Below are positions 5,293 to 5,681 of a DNA stretch of 5,681 nt, piece after piece; position 1 is the stretch's first letter; every line of letters begins with the position of its first letter. Under the pieces are notes generated by a model. The model searched no databases. It was given only the letters and a program-made list of their open reading frames with translations, and was not told where the DNA came from. The translations under genes were made by a program, and so were the position numbers. This DNA is from Elusimicrobia bacterium CG08_land_8_20_14_0_20_59_10 (GTDB taxonomy: Bacteria > Elusimicrobiota > Elusimicrobia > Elusimicrobiales > UBA9959): NCBI GenBank assembly GCA_002779045.1, contig PEXO01000051.1, forward strand, positions 180 through 5,860, read 5' to 3'.

Positions 5293-5681
5293 ATGATAGA
5301 TGTCGGCGCCAAAAAAGACACCAAACGCATAGCTAAAGCCCAGGCGTATATACGGCTTAATAAAACCATAATCGCCCGGATAAAAGCCGGGAAGCTGCCC
5401 AAAGGCAATGTCCTCGAAGCCGCGCGCTTCGCCGGCATTCTCGCCGCCAAGAACACCGCCGGCCTCATTCCCCTCTGCCACAACCTCCCGCTCAATTATG
5501 TCGGCGTAGATTTCACCATACAAAAAGAAGGCATCCTGATAAACACCGAAGCCCGCTGCACCGGCAAAACGGGCGTAGAGATGGAAGCGCTGCTAACCGC
5601 CTCCACCGCCGCCCTCACCATTTACGATATGTGCAAGATGTTCGCCCAGGACCTGGAGATACAGGACCTGTGCCTCCTTGA
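5293..5681 (+). CDS. moaC: Cyclic pyranopterin monophosphate synthase MoaC, 3'-partial
   Basis: MoaC rearranges the MoaA product into cyclic pyranopterin monophosphate, completing the first stage of molybdopterin synthesis. The frame is open from ATG 5293 to the window edge: 129 full codons plus two bases. E. coli MoaC has 161 residues and an N-terminal extension absent here, so only roughly the last 20-30 residues are missing. It starts at MIDVGAKKDTKRIA, equivalent to the MVDVSxK region. Hallmarks are IPLCHNL (59-65), GKTGVEMEAL (91-100) and YDMCK (111-115), the last containing the catalytic Asp and Lys (Asp112, Lys115). AAAGGGG at 5281-5287 gives good ribosome-binding-site spacing. GTG 5251 is in frame upstream but lies in the G-rich spacer and adds no conserved residues. 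Leucine use shifts to CTC (8 of 16) from CTG in moaA, though ATA remains the main Ile codon. Confidence 0.93.
   Translation, partial: MIDVGAKKDTKRIAKAQAYIRLNKTIIARIKAGKLPKGNVLEAARFAGILAAKNTAGLIPLCHNLPLNYVGVDFTIQKEGILINTEARCTGKTGVEMEALLTASTAALTIYDMCKMFAQDLEIQDLCLL

Noticed and set aside
1..5681. CRISPR array, tRNA, rRNA, insertion sequence or attachment site
   Set aside because: No regularly spaced repeats, cloverleaf, ribosomal segment, transposase or terminal inverted repeats were seen on either strand.

Overview
This window holds a compact, co-directional (+ strand) gene set for tungstate/molybdate uptake and molybdopterin cofactor synthesis. It comes from a GC-rich bacterium that strongly prefers ATA for isoleucine (hand count in the permease gene: 14 of 18 Ile codons). 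That codon habit together with these protein variants would fit an uncultured lineage such as Elusimicrobiota or a relative, but this is a weak inference and no marker gene is present.

Layout. Bases 1 to about 150 encode an internal piece of a betaproteobacterial-type polynucleotide phosphorylase (pnp). It breaks off abruptly and does not match the rest of the window in codon use, so a chimeric join near base 150 is the best explanation. A weak possible promoter (222-251) precedes tupA (tungstate-binding lipoprotein), tupB (permease) and tupC (ATPase with a C-terminal TOBE domain). moeA (metal insertion into molybdopterin) follows. tupB/tupC and tupC/moeA overlap by 4 bases (ATGA), so tupABC-moeA is one tightly coupled operon.

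After moeA there is a structured leader of about 110 bases. Its sequence, pairing and position fit a Moco (or Tuco) riboswitch just upstream of moaA. The Shine-Dalgarno-like GAGG and a GTG start lie in a hairpin directly after the putative aptamer, which suggests control of translation. moaA (GTP 3',8-cyclase) is complete, with both Fe-S cysteine sets and the C-terminal Gly-Gly. A 70-base G-rich spacer with four G-runs (a possible quadruplex) precedes moaC, which runs off the end of the window and lacks only its C-terminus.

How the genes work together: TupABC imports tungstate (possibly also molybdate). MoaA and MoaC turn GTP into cyclic pyranopterin monophosphate, and MoeA inserts the metal into the finished pterin dithiolene. 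The riboswitch sits inside the cluster, so cofactor status may repress the pterin-synthesis half without shutting off metal import. The most unusual points are the ATPase TupC with substitutions at both the Q-loop and H-loop positions, the duplicated hairpin around the moaA start, and the foreign pnp fragment at the left end.
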